A DNA stretch of 64,000 nucleotides from Pseudevernia furfuracea (Eukaryota; Ascomycota; Lecanoromycetes; Lecanorales; Parmeliaceae): contig JAIUPT010000020.1 in the NCBI GenBank assembly GCA_022315425.1, forward strand, positions 744,001 to 808,000, written 5' to 3'. Of this stretch, positions 1 through 9,815 are shown piece by piece; the first letter of the stretch is position 1, and each line of letters starts with the position of its first letter. The position numbers and the translations under genes were made by a program. The notes under the pieces were generated by a model that worked only from the letters and a program-made list of their open reading frames with translations, was not told the origin of the DNA and did no database searches.

Positions 1-1048
1 TTTTCTATGCGCCAGATCGGAGTCTGCCAGAAGTCTCATGGACCGCAAAACATGACGTGGATAATACTACAGCCAAGTCCCGACGTTCTAAGCCGCCTGG
101 AGGAGACAGTTGAGAAACCAGAGTACTTCTCTGAGCAGGAAGGCGGCTCGATGTCGCTCCACCTTATCTTCTTCGAATATCAGAGTGTCAGCTGGGATGC
201 CTATGTGGAACACCTTCGCATGACATTGGAACCGCTGGTATGTTTTCCAAGCGGACGGTATTTGCTGCGCTCCAAAGCTAACATAATGTCAGATCGAAAC
301 AGCGCACTTCTCTAGGGTCGGGCGCAGCTGCAAATATCCCAACTCCGATTACCCTGTTGAATTCGAAGAATGCCAGAACCTGCAAAGGTTCCAGTGGAAA
401 CTCGCACAGATCGTGCCAGCGATAGATGGCAACATCGCAGTATTGAAGACTTGCGAAGAGCGCTGGCAGGAGAACCGTGACAGCACGAAAGTACAAGCCT
501 CCATAACCGATGTGCGAAGCTTCATCCGGCTGCTAGAGTTCCAAAAGGAAAGCATTCGGAAACTGGGAGAACAAGCCCAGCGATCCGCGGAATTGGTAAC
601 TTCAATATCTCCTTGACCCGTCGAGATCGTTCGTTGCTACGTGGTAATCCAACGTACTGACTCGCAACGTACCCAACAGCTGCACAAAATCCTCGATTTT
701 CGGACCAGTAAACACGTGGAGAGCACCAACACCGCCATGTCCCAGACATTAGCTCTGTTGGGCGACCAGGCGAGAACTCTTACCTTGCTTGGCGAGCAGA
801 GAGACAAGGATTCGAAAGCTATGAAAGCCTTGACTTCAGTTGCAACGCTATATCTCCCGGCTAGCTTGGTCGCCACCATATTCAGCTCAAGTCTGGTCCA
901 GCTGCTTCCGACCACCTCTCCGAGAGAGCCGACTCACTTCGTAGCGGCTCCACAGCCATGGCTACCGATCGTTGCAATTTTGTCGCTGATGGCCGTGACT
1001 TTGATATCAACTCGGCTCCTTGAAAGATGTTACAGATACATCAAGTAG
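1..1048 (+). CDS. CorA-like membrane protein, 5' end cut off by the window
   Basis: Partial gene; three exons fit in phase: up to 257, 316-595 and 680-1048. The first intron (258-315) starts GTATTT and has a CTAAC branch site; the second (596-679) ends CCAACAG after a CTGAC branch site. About 300 residues are visible. The middle is charged and helical (RSFIRLLEFQKESIRKLGEQ). The end has two membrane spans, LYLPASLVATIFSSSLVQL and WLPIVAILSLMAVTLISTRL, separated by a short loop. A long cytosolic helix followed by two C-terminal spans is the layout of fungal CorA-like metal ion transporters. The GMN signature of true CorA magnesium channels is not seen after the first span, so magnesium transport should not be assumed. 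The frame is open to base 1, so the true start lies upstream. Confidence 0.75.
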
Positions 1049-1294
1049 TGTGGATAGGTCCAGCGTATCACTTCATTCTGGCTATTGCAAATTAAGAACT
1101 GTAGTCTACACAGATACAGTACTCATGGACACAATTTGAACACGAACAAGCTTACAATGATTTCCTCCTACACAACTCCGAAGCTCTAATCATATTGTCG
1201 ACGAAAACACTCGGATTGTAGAATTGAATCTCTTCTGCCTGTGGGGTATGTTCTGGAATAAATGCCCTAGTATCTCGTGCCTTCTCTCCGCCCA

Positions 1295-3892
1295 TTACAC
1301 CTCAAGACCACGGGATTTTGTAGGCCCCCTTGATGTTGGTCCAGCGCTTGTATGTGTGACAGCATCTTTTATGACCTCGCTACCGCTCACAAGACCTCCG
1401 CGATCCTCTAATTCTTGCTCGTGCCTGTCGGCAAACCTGGGGACCAGACACGGATACTCACTTCGTACCCATCGACCCGACTCCCTTCTTCGGTCTCCCA
1501 CTCCCGTGATTAACCACTTGAGTTGAGCCCAACCTATCTTCACGATTGTACGAGTATCTTGAGAGAACACCTCGTGGAGCTCCTCTAATGTGTAACGACT
1601 GGTCTCCGGAACCAAACTGGGGCAATCATTATCAGCCAGCAAGCACGAGAAGTACATTATCATACACTCACAATATGATCAGAAACCAGCCGATAAAGTT
1701 CAGTAGGGCGTAGAAGCCGAAGCTCCCTTGTGGCTTCCAGGAATTATACATCGGAAGCCAAGTCAAGGCCATCAGAAAGTTCAAGCCCCAGTATATGCCT
1801 GTGAGTATCCCGACCCCTGCATTAGGTCAGCATGTGGGAATAGCCTCAGACCGTACGCTATGTTAATGAGACATATGAAATTGTCTCGTTATCTTACCAG
1901 TATCTCTTACTTCTAGGGGAAGACATTCGGACGCGTAGACCTAACGAGTCAGCAGTGTTCTATTCAGAATTTGGAGATGAAACTATGTGTACTCACTAAG
2001 GGCACGGGACCCTCTCCAATACTATAAGCGACACAGAAGAGATATGCAAACGCTACTACTGCGCTGTGACGGTGATTGGTTAAAACAAAGGAGAACCCAG
2101 TTCCCAACTGGAAGATACACATTAAGGGGAACGTTGTGAGCAACAGGAGACGTCGGCCGACTTTGTCAATCAGGAATGCCGCTGGAATTGCGACTACAAA
2201 GTTGATGGCGCCGAATCCCAGAGAATACTGTTTTACCATCAGCATCAGCACGAGTACTTTTCCGCAGCCAAGCCTACCCCAAGCGCAATGTTGTCCTTTT
2301 CCATGTCTGTTTGAGCTGTATCATTGCTTGTTGTTACGGGGTCGGGTAAAGAATCCTTGAAGACTGAACTGGAGTAGTATGCCAGCACGTTCACTCCACA
2401 TACTTGCTGTAGCGCCATGACGATCAGACCGGCCGTCATTGCCCGACGACATCTGGGTTGACGGCGCAATTCCAAGGTGTTTTGGAACCATGCTCTCCAC
2501 CGTATTTTGCCAAGTCCTGTGCCCGCTCGGTTTTCTCTCAAGTCGTGCGACATTTCGGGCAGTTGCTCTATGCGTAGCCAAGAGTCGATATAGAATAGAT
2601 CCCTTGCTGCCTGGATTTTTGTGTGTCTAAGTGTTCGCAACGCGTGGAAGGCCTGCTCGTATTGTTTCTCAATCTCCAAGCGGTCCCCCGGTGGATTGTG
2701 TCGTTCCAGACGACGTGCTTTGAGGAGATGCCAGCGTGGCGATTCCGGGAGCGACATCATTAAGAAGAAAAGCACGGCGGGAGCAACCATCTGAGGAAAT
2801 CAGCAGAGATAAGGTACGGACTTCGAGATACTTACCGGACTACCGATCATGTACCTCCACTGATGTTCCTGATATCATTAGATATATGTTCAATTGAGGA
2901 TAAGCTGCCTCACCAGATCCCTGAATGCGTAGGTAAATGCGTATCCCAGCATGATTCCGAACGCTGTCCACAATTGCCAGGACATTACCAAGGCCCCTCG
3001 GATATCCTCCGAGGGTACGCTTTCGGCTGCATATATTGGGATCGTTGCGCTTTTTGGACCAATACCGAGACCCAGCAGCAGGCGGCATATTAGGAGTTGC
3101 TGCCAAGTCTTACAGAATGCCTGACCAAGACATGAAGTGAAGCAGATCACACAACAGACCATGATAGCACCTTTTCGACCAAATTGATGGTTGAGGGGAC
3201 CCGTTAAGCTGTTGATGCTTTTAGTGGGGATTGACGCCTGCGCTGTCAACTTACGAGCAGGAGAGTATGCACATCAAGTATGGTGCCGAATTTATGAGTC
3301 CGATGAGCACAGGACGATCCGTAATGTTGAAGACATCCGGTTCCTGATAGTATAGTTGTGCTGATCCGCATGTCAGCGAAGACCGAAGCTGCGGGAGATC
3401 CAGATTACCTCCATTGACCGCAGACTCGTCCCATCCTTGGATCGCAGCGCCCAAAGAGCAGCACAATACAAGAGCATGGACACGCCAATTTTGTCGCCAG
3501 AAGATCTGCCATCTTCCCCTGTCGCCTTCACGGTTCAATTTGTCATACTCATATTGCCTCCGCAACTTTTTAGGCTCATTTGTATAGTTCGACGCATTCC
3601 TGACATCTTTTGGTGCGTCGCTCAAGTCTTTCCAGGAGCCGGATGCTCTATTTTCTGGCTGTGTATCTTCCTCCTCACGAGCCCTCTTGAGGTAGTTGAC
3701 TTGTTTCTCACCGAATGGCCGACGGGCGAGGAAAGCACCAATGCGAATGTAGTGAGCGTAGTCGAGCAGACCAGTCCTGCATAGAAAATTGCCGACCATT
3801 TCGTGCATGGAATCTCTAGTGGGGTAGGCGTCAAAAGGACCTCGCACGCCAATTGGTCTCCTATCATCGCGTTCGGGGGAATGTGACGCCAT
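1295..3892 (-). CDS. MFS sugar transporter (sugar/H+ symporter family)
   Basis: Eight exons close exactly in frame: 3892-3255, 3208-2914, 2868-2836, 2790-2278, 2227-1997, 1940-1898, 1816-1672 and 1616-1295, giving 739 residues. A hydrophilic N-terminus of about 150 residues precedes the transporter core. Sugar_tr landmarks are present in order: GWDESAVNGG in the first span, FGRKG in the loop after the second, PESPRW before the central loop, DKVGRR between spans 8 and 9, and PETSRYTLEEL after span 12. It should import a sugar or polyol with protons at the plasma membrane; the substrate cannot be read from sequence. The ATG at 3892 was chosen because reading further upstream needs a non-ATG start. 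Introns are 45-75 nt. The 3' end faces the CorA-like gene, 246 bp away. Confidence 0.92.
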
Positions 3893-4490
3893 GCTTGAGG
3901 GAGGGCACCACAACCACAAACTACAAGGTGCGACCCAGCTAGTCGTCGTCGTCAAGTTTACAGTGTCTTTAAAGGAGAGGAGAGAGAGACAGAAAGAGAT
4001 GTACAAGCATGATAATGGTCACTGTAACCACACAATGGCACGCTCACCCTGAAAACATGTATGATCAGCATCCATCAGGCCTGTCATCCACTAGCACCGG
4101 ACGTCCATACCGCGAGATGCGATTGGTTCTGATTTTCCCGCGTACGTAACCTCCACTCGAGGCTGGCATTGCTGTTCCTCCACAAGGATCATATTCCTGC
4201 CTGTTGACCCCACCATGATGTTCGTCGCGTCTCGAACGTACAAAAATCTCTTCATCGTCAAACCTCGGATCCTTTCATCGAGTAGCAAGGCGTTGTAGCT
4301 CGGGAATTGTCACAGCTTTCTCCGCCGCGCGGTAGCATAATTATCACGATTTAGTCAAGTAAATGACGACAAGCAGACTCCGGAGCAACAATCTCAATCT
4401 CGCTATCATGCCACGTTGCACCGCCCCGTCTTACCGATATGTAAAGCAAGGTATCCTAACATTATTACAGTCGACGCTAAGTAATTATAA
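3893..4490. other. intergenic, upstream of the sugar transporter
   Basis: This holds the presumed promoter of the transporter. Purine-rich tracts (for example GGAGAGGAGAGAGAGACAG near 3972) lie just upstream of its start. No open frame here looks like a real protein. Confidence 0.5.
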
Positions 4491-4607
4491 CAGAGGTGGC
4501 CAAGCAGCGGTGTAAGCCTCCGCCACGCAATCACTCCTCTGACCATCCTTCTCCACCTGAACACTCTGCCTCTCCACGTTCACGAAGTCATGCTCAGGTA
4601 CGCTTTT

Positions 4608-4781
4608 GTTGAGAATATTGGTGATGGATAGTTTGCTGCTACGTGAAATCTCTGACTACATACAATCGATAGGGCTGAGTAGTGCAAATTCCAACTCCCT
4701 CTCAATACTCAGCCCTATCGCTTATAAATAGTCAGAGATTTCACGTAGCAGCAAACTATCCGTCACCAATCTTCTCAACAG
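4608..4781. repeat. long inverted repeat (foldback), arms about 73 bp
   Basis: The left arm runs 4608-4681 and the right arm 4707-4779, around a loop of about 25 bp. Both arms contain GATAGTTTGCTGCTACGTGA or its complement. The arms match at nearly every base except for an 8-bp block (CATACAAT on the left, TTTATAAG on the complement of the right) and two single changes. The outer ends read GTTGAGAA and TTCTCAAC. The unit resembles a MITE or foldback element. Confidence 0.85.
4666..4695 (+). repeat. 30-bp direct repeat, left copy
   Basis: TCGATAGGGCTGAGTAGTGC followed by AAATTCCAAC. It matches 5636-5665 at 29 of 30 bases and lies at the inner end of the left hairpin arm. Confidence 0.9.
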
Positions 4782-5214
4782 GTTATAAGCCCGGGTTTTC
4801 GCTATACCATCATAACCGTGACGGGTCCCTCACTGAGCGGCAGTGTCGTACGGAAGTCCCACGGTGAGCTGGGCCACGAAAGTCCTGCTGCTGTAGGCAC
4901 AGAAGCCCCGGAAGTGTACGGTCGAAATTGCGAGCGTCGGCGGACTGGCTCAGAGGGAGGATACGTGATAACGACACCTACGGCGCAGTACGACGGGTCG
5001 AATTGTCGAGATACAACGGGCAGACAATGAAAGCCCTGCGGCGAGCAGGCGTGGACTATTACCCTGAAGAGGTTTTGGGGGAGTGATCGTTAAGATCGAG
5101 GATCTTCAGCGGCATAAAGACCTACTGTTGAGGCATATTGCTATCGAGACATGTTGCTGTCGAAGTAGGCACGGAGGTCCCGTGTGTATTTTCAGGTTTA
5201 CGAGAATCGGAATA

Positions 5215-5361
5215 ATTAATCAAGAGGAAAAAGACAACGAAACGACACCTATGGCAATGCATGATTGATCAAGAGGAAAGAGACAGTGAAATGACATCTA
5301 CGATAACGTATGATTGATCAAGAGAAAAGCGACAACGAGACGACACCTACGGCAACGCATA
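5215..5361 (+). repeat. three tandem copies of a 49-bp unit
   Basis: Units start at 5215, 5264 and 5313, each exactly 49 bp. Each begins ATTRATCAAGAG and contains a GACA-rich block followed by GACAYCTAYG. They differ at scattered, mostly transition sites. The unit length is not a multiple of three, so conservation of a protein is unlikely. Confidence 0.85.
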
Positions 5362-5635
5362 CGATGGCTCGAAACAAATACAACGGGCAGGCAACGGACT
5401 CCTGGCCAGAGGGCCAGAGGGAGTTGGACAATGGACATCGAACCAGAGGGAGTCAGACAATGAGCTTCAGGCCACGTGGCCAGAAGGAGCAGCACACCAA
5501 GTACTCTTTCCCCCATCCACGAGCGAGCGATTGAGCGGTGAAAAGTTTTAAGAAGGCTATGATACAGTTCAAGGACGAGAGGGAGCTACATCAAGAGGCT
5601 ATGCGGGCTACAAGGTAGTGAGGGTATACTAGACG

Positions 5636-5665
5636 TCGATAGGCCTGAGTAGTGCAAATTCCAAC
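5636..5665 (+). repeat. 30-bp direct repeat, right copy
   Basis: TCGATAGGCCTGAGTAGTGC followed by AAATTCCAAC, one base different from 4666-4695. It abuts the point where the TLC frame resumes. Confidence 0.9.
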
Positions 5666-6507
5666 AGTTTTCTACGACTTCCTCAACGCCTTCCTCGCGC
5701 CCCACCTACCCGCCTACCCATTCCCCATTACCTACGCTAAATTTTCGCTCCGCACGAAATTACAATGGAACATACACGTCATGTCATTCGTGAACTCGAC
5801 TTTCGTGTCTCTGGCTGCGCTGTATGTGCTTTATGCGGATCGGGATCGGTTGAGTGCAACACGGGACGAGAGAATGTGGGGGTATACGGGGTTGGGAGGA
5901 ATGGTGCAGGCTTTTGGGGCGGGAGATGTGCAGGTGTGCGCGGCGAATATTGAGGCGTTGGTTGTGTTGGATTTCCTGCATGCTGTTGTTGCGCTTAGCA
6001 TAGCGATTTTGGGATTCGTATGTCGGCTACCCTATATACTACCTTGACGTTTGAGCCCGCATGCTGACTTTGTGCCAGCATCCCTTTGGGTTATACTACG
6101 GAATACAGTAGGCGTTGGTGGAGCTCTTCCTCGCGTTCGTCAACATCCACTGGTTCCTCAACAAGCTGGATAAAGCAGGCTCGACCCTCCAGATCGTCAA
6201 CGGCATGCTGTTCATCGTGACATCTGCAAGCTGCCGGCTTATATGGGGTTCTTACCTCACTTTCGTGTTTTTCCGCGATGCGTGGACGGCGCTACATGCG
6301 CCGCAGTCCTCTTGGACGGAGTATAACTACTCACCAGTAGAGAGGCCTCTCACACTTGAACACCAGGCGCCTTGGTGGCTTGCTATTACATTCATGATCA
6401 CCAATGCTGTTGTTATGTCGCTGAGCGCCTTTTGGTTCATGAAGATGATTGCGACTCTGCGGAAACATATCAAAACTCCTAGTAGTGGGAAGATGATATC
6501 TAATTAA

Positions 6508-7225
6508 GCATAACGTCGTCTTATGTATTATAGATGCATCTAATCAATAATCTCTTCGGCCACCACGCCAGCAACGCCGTCGAAAACATGACACAGCCAT
6601 ACCCTTCACATTCATGTCAGGGCCATTTGGATCATTCGACCTTGGACAGTGACTTACTCGGCATTACTACTATATGATATAGCAAAGTAGGAGCTTTGGT
6701 CAACTACTAACCGCGAATACCAAATGACAAGAATCTTTGGCATCACCTCGGTGATATCATATTTTCGCCTCTAAGCCCTCGATGCGCATTCCTACATCAT
6801 CTCAAGGGGAAAAAAGGACGATGCAAACATTCTGCCATCGTTATACTCCCCCATAGAGTATACTCGTACATACTTTGCGCTTTCAGTGCGATGAGACCGT
6901 CACTGAATATCTGACTCTCCATCGCTTCACGGTTAACCTTGTCCGCTTTGCGCTCTTTTTTCAAGATGAGTGCTCCCTGCGCGAAACATAAATTGATTGG
7001 GATTGAGCTAGCTCAGGCTCTTTGTGTTGTATCGCCCTCCATAATCCCTTGTATGACACTTTTCTTTGTGACGGATTTTTATGAAAGGTGCATAGTATAT
7101 ACTACCAATGAATCTTCGGCCATTGTCTTTTATCTCTTCGTACATCCGTACATCCGTACAGATCGAAAGCATCCCGGGGCCACTCAAAGCCTGTTGAATC
7201 GTCCGTTTGAGACACAGACACTACC
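6508..7225. other. intergenic
   Basis: I see no gene here. Short frames lack a family signal or a plausible exon structure. Confidence 0.5.
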
Positions 7226-7936
7226 ATGTCCTCCCACTACGCCCAGGGTCTCGAAATTTTGGCTCGAGTACAAGAACTGGTCAATGACATCAAGCTCGAT
7301 GCTACGGAGCACCATCTCGCTGTCCAGAAGCGTCACGCTTTTAGACACGAGTGGGATTCTCTGAGATTGGCTTTGATATGCACAGGCGAAGCAGCAGACA
7401 AAGCAGTAGCTGCGAGCAACCAGCAAGGCACACGATACCGAACTTATGCACGTAAACTCATCCGTTCCATTAATGTTCGCAACAGACAGGTCAATGCCTG
7501 CCTCAGCCATTTCAGGTACGTTACTTCACTCTCGAACCATGCCCGGGCTGTCAGGCAGTATCATGAATCAGAGCTCCTCTCCTTGAAAAATTTTCAAGAC
7601 CACTACGAAGAGACTCTAGGTCCGCAGGCTCATATGGTCTACCCTCATCAGACATTCCTTGATACTCTCGGCCGCAATATCCAGGCAGTGAAACGGACAC
7701 AAGGATTGGAGATGGTTTACATACGTTGGATTCAGTCGAGAGCTGCCGCTCATCTCACGCAACAAGCCAAGAACTTTCATCTCACGTGCAGGAGACTCGA
7801 CGTCCGGAAAAGAAGAGCTGATGAATCGTGCAGGCGGGCGAATCATCTCCAAAAGAAGGTGGCTCAATGCATCACGGAGTACGAACATCTTGAGATGGAG
7901 ATGCTGAATTTGCAGAGAGCAATAAAGGTCCTGTAG
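7226..7936 (+). CDS. coiled-coil protein, unknown function
   Basis: Single-exon ATG-started frame of 236 residues. It is strongly helical and basic, rich in Arg, Gln, His and Leu, with coiled-coil-like heptads throughout and a charged C-terminus (TCRRLDVRKRRADESCRR; LEMEMLNLQ). There is no signal peptide, membrane span or recognisable domain. The next gene (8535-9275) has a similar length and architecture, also ending in a long helix after a Trp and a Cys-x-x-Leu, so the two might be distant paralogs. I do not recognise the family. Confidence 0.6.
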   Translation: MSSHYAQGLEILARVQELVNDIKLDATEHHLAVQKRHAFRHEWDSLRLALICTGEAADKAVAASNQQGTRYRTYARKLIRSINVRNRQVNACLSHFRYVTSLSNHARAVRQYHESELLSLKNFQDHYEETLGPQAHMVYPHQTFLDTLGRNIQAVKRTQGLEMVYIRWIQSRAAAHLTQQAKNFHLTCRRLDVRKRRADESCRRANHLQKKVAQCITEYEHLEMEMLNLQRAIKVL

Positions 7937-8534
7937 AAAGTTTTCGGGTCGCGTGGGAGTAATACGGCTGTGAGTGCGTCAATAGTCTATACAGGATGAA
8001 ACCGCTGACAGACGGATCAAGGTATTCAGGGAATGCTGCTCTTTATGTGAGTGTTGTTGTAACTGCTTTATAGTGAGATCGAGGTCGAATTGCCAAGTCG
8101 ATGGAGCACCCGCATTCCCAAAATCTTACTCGTACGGTCTACACCTCTCGGAACATGTCTCAGACATCATGCCCTTTGCTCCCTTGTCACTGCCTCTTTA
8201 CCTACTGTTACAACTCTCATCAATGTCTGCCTCCCTTTCATCTCAATCTCTTTGTACGGCTCAATGCTCTCACCGCTGACATAAAACATCGGCCCAAACA
8301 TATGGCACTTAACACTCCCATGGTCTTTGTCTATGGCGCAGGTCCGGAGTCGAACAAACACTTTCATCAATGTCTTTGTATAATGCATCTTGTACTTGCA
8401 CCTACTCCACTGTTTTCCCCATCTTCCCCATCCATTATCGTAGAGTTCTCCTTACTCAAACATTCTTACCGAAGCAGTCATCCACACCACACTCTTTCAC
8501 CGTACGAGTATCTCGCAAACATCCCCCACCAAGC
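7937..8534. other. intergenic
   Basis: Pyrimidine-rich DNA upstream of the gene at 8535. Open frames here continue into that gene only through non-ATG starts or run in other frames. I see no separate gene. Confidence 0.45.
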
Positions 8535-9275
8535 ATGTCTTCTCAAGACACCTTCGAGCCTCATCACACCGACGCCCTCCGCCTTCTCGCCGAATTCCAC
8601 GGCCTCCTCGACGGTCCGCCGCCAGACCCCTGCCCCCAGATCATCACCGACAGTTGGGAAACCCTCCGAACCACCTACCACACCTGGGCCGAATTCCTCG
8701 AGTCCTGCAAGCAAGCAATGGGCGGGTCCTGGGACAACGACAAGCCCGACCGCGCCGACAGATGCGAGGAGAAGCGCGCCCGATGTGCAAACTCGCTCGT
8801 CGCCGCGACCCGCGACTACAGCGCGCACTCGGGCCACGCCGCGTCGATCGGCCGCCGGATCCTGGCGCTGAGCGGCGAGCATCAGCGGTGGGAGCGGACG
8901 TTCCTGCTCTGGCGGTTCGAAGTCGCCCGCGCCGACCTCGACCGGATGGACCGGCAATGCGGGAAGCTGAAGCGGACGGCGGACAAGTGGGAGGCGCGAG
9001 CGCGTCGGGAGCACAAGAAGGTTATGGACCTCTATGTCGAAGTGGAGTCGGAGATCGGCAGGTTTGTGGAATTCATGCAGGGGATGGAAGAAGCGGAAGA
9101 GAAAGTCAAAGGGTTTTGGGCGAGGGAGCGTTGGGGCAAGACGGAGAGCGGCCTTGGGAGGGAGGCTTGTGCGGAGGAAATGCGTAGGTTGGAGGCCTGG
9201 CGGGTTTGGCCTGTTGGGAGGTTGTGCGAGGGCTTGTCGGTTTGGGACTGCGTTGTGGATCATGAGCATGAATGA
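8535..9275 (+). CDS. coiled-coil protein, unknown function, GC-rich
   Basis: Single-exon frame of 246 residues beginning MSSQDTFEPHHTDALRLLAE. The ATG at 8535 is preferred because upstream codons in this frame look like a pyrimidine-rich leader. The protein is helical, charged and Trp-containing, with a coiled-coil stretch around residues 120-190 (RRILALSGEHQRWERTFLL; GKLKRTADKWEARARR). No domain is recognised. The coding strand is much richer in G and C at third positions than the neighbours, which also leaves long open frames on the opposite strand. It sits about 600 bp after a protein of similar layout. Confidence 0.6.
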   Translation: MSSQDTFEPHHTDALRLLAEFHGLLDGPPPDPCPQIITDSWETLRTTYHTWAEFLESCKQAMGGSWDNDKPDRADRCEEKRARCANSLVAATRDYSAHSGHAASIGRRILALSGEHQRWERTFLLWRFEVARADLDRMDRQCGKLKRTADKWEARARREHKKVMDLYVEVESEIGRFVEFMQGMEEAEEKVKGFWARERWGKTESGLGREACAEEMRRLEAWRVWPVGRLCEGLSVWDCVVDHEHE

Positions 9276-9815
9276 TCGATGCAGAACACGGCTGGATGTT
9301 CTGTCGGTATCTTCATTGGAATCTCGGCGTTTGAGGGAGGTACTGTTGGGACTTTTACCATTTGCTGCTGTCCGAGTCTTTCAATTTCACATAGAGTCGC
9401 TGGGTCTCCCAGAGAAAGGCATCACAGAAGAAGAGTTCTCACGAGATCCTCTAGTCACACGCGAATCGAGAAGATGGTTCGAGAGCTGTTGACTCTAATC
9501 CATCTTTTGCACTGCGTTCCCCGCATGAACCCAAGTCTATCCATATCATTGAGCCTTTGGATCACGAGGCAGATAGAAGACAATTCACCCGAAGCCTACG
9601 AGCGGAGAGCCAGTGAGTACAAGAACAAATGGATTATTAGTCTCATTGAAGACGAGGAAGGAAACAAAGCGGGATTCATCGGTCCAAAGTTGTTCCATCG
9701 GTCAGCTCGAAGAACCACGAAGAATAGAGTCGTGGATCACACATGCCAACATCCGCTAATCTAATCTCACCATGTCATTACGTTCGTCAATGTAAGAGCA
9801 CATCTTTTCGAAGCT
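9276..9815. other. intergenic, between convergent genes
   Basis: A frame at 9279-9764 is open for 161 codons, but its first half is low-complexity and a second frame overlaps it. The stretch EDNSPEAYERRASEYKNKW near 9580 looks protein-like, so a small or relic exon is possible. I see no convincing gene. Confidence 0.35.

Larger units (their letters stand above)
4608..5667. mobile_element. 1,060-bp repeat-ended insertion inside the TLC gene
   Basis: This segment interrupts the TLC reading frame. TTTT lies on both sides (4604-4607 and 5668-5671), which could be a short target duplication. The left end opens GTTGAGAATATTGG and the right end closes TTCCAACAG, weakly complementary to each other. 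The left 174 bp form a long hairpin, and a 30-bp motif from that hairpin recurs at the right end. No transposase or reverse transcriptase frame is present, so if mobile it is a non-autonomous element. The class is unknown. Confidence 0.5.
4491..6507 (+). pseudogene. TLC-domain membrane protein, split and disrupted
   Basis: Coding sequence resembling fungal TLC (TRAM-LAG1-CLN8/TMEM56-type) proteins lies in three pieces. The first (about 4491-4607) reads TLPLHVHEVMLRYAF. After a 1.06-kb insertion it resumes at 5670 with FYDFLNAFLAPHLPAY and continues to 6017. A 61-nt intron (6018-6078) follows, and the rest runs to 6507 with NIHWFLNKLDKAGS and CRLIWGSYLTF. Damage: the two sides of the insertion are out of phase; no in-frame ATG precedes the break; the right-hand frame has a TGA at 5646; a TAG at 6109-6111 interrupts the second exon; and residues usually found after the MVQAFGAG motif appear to be missing. 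A predictor could hide the TAG by moving the acceptor to 6111, but that removes conserved residues. The gene is very probably non-functional. Confidence 0.72.

Noticed and set aside
4608..5667. Reading the insertion in the TLC gene as a large spliced intron (GT...AG ends)
   Set aside because: Joining 4607 to 5668 leaves the flanking TLC frames out of phase, and the ends lack typical donor context.
8478..9269. 263-codon open frame on the minus strand
   Set aside because: It is antisense to the gene at 8535-9275 and open because of GC-rich third positions. The plus-strand product has far more natural composition.
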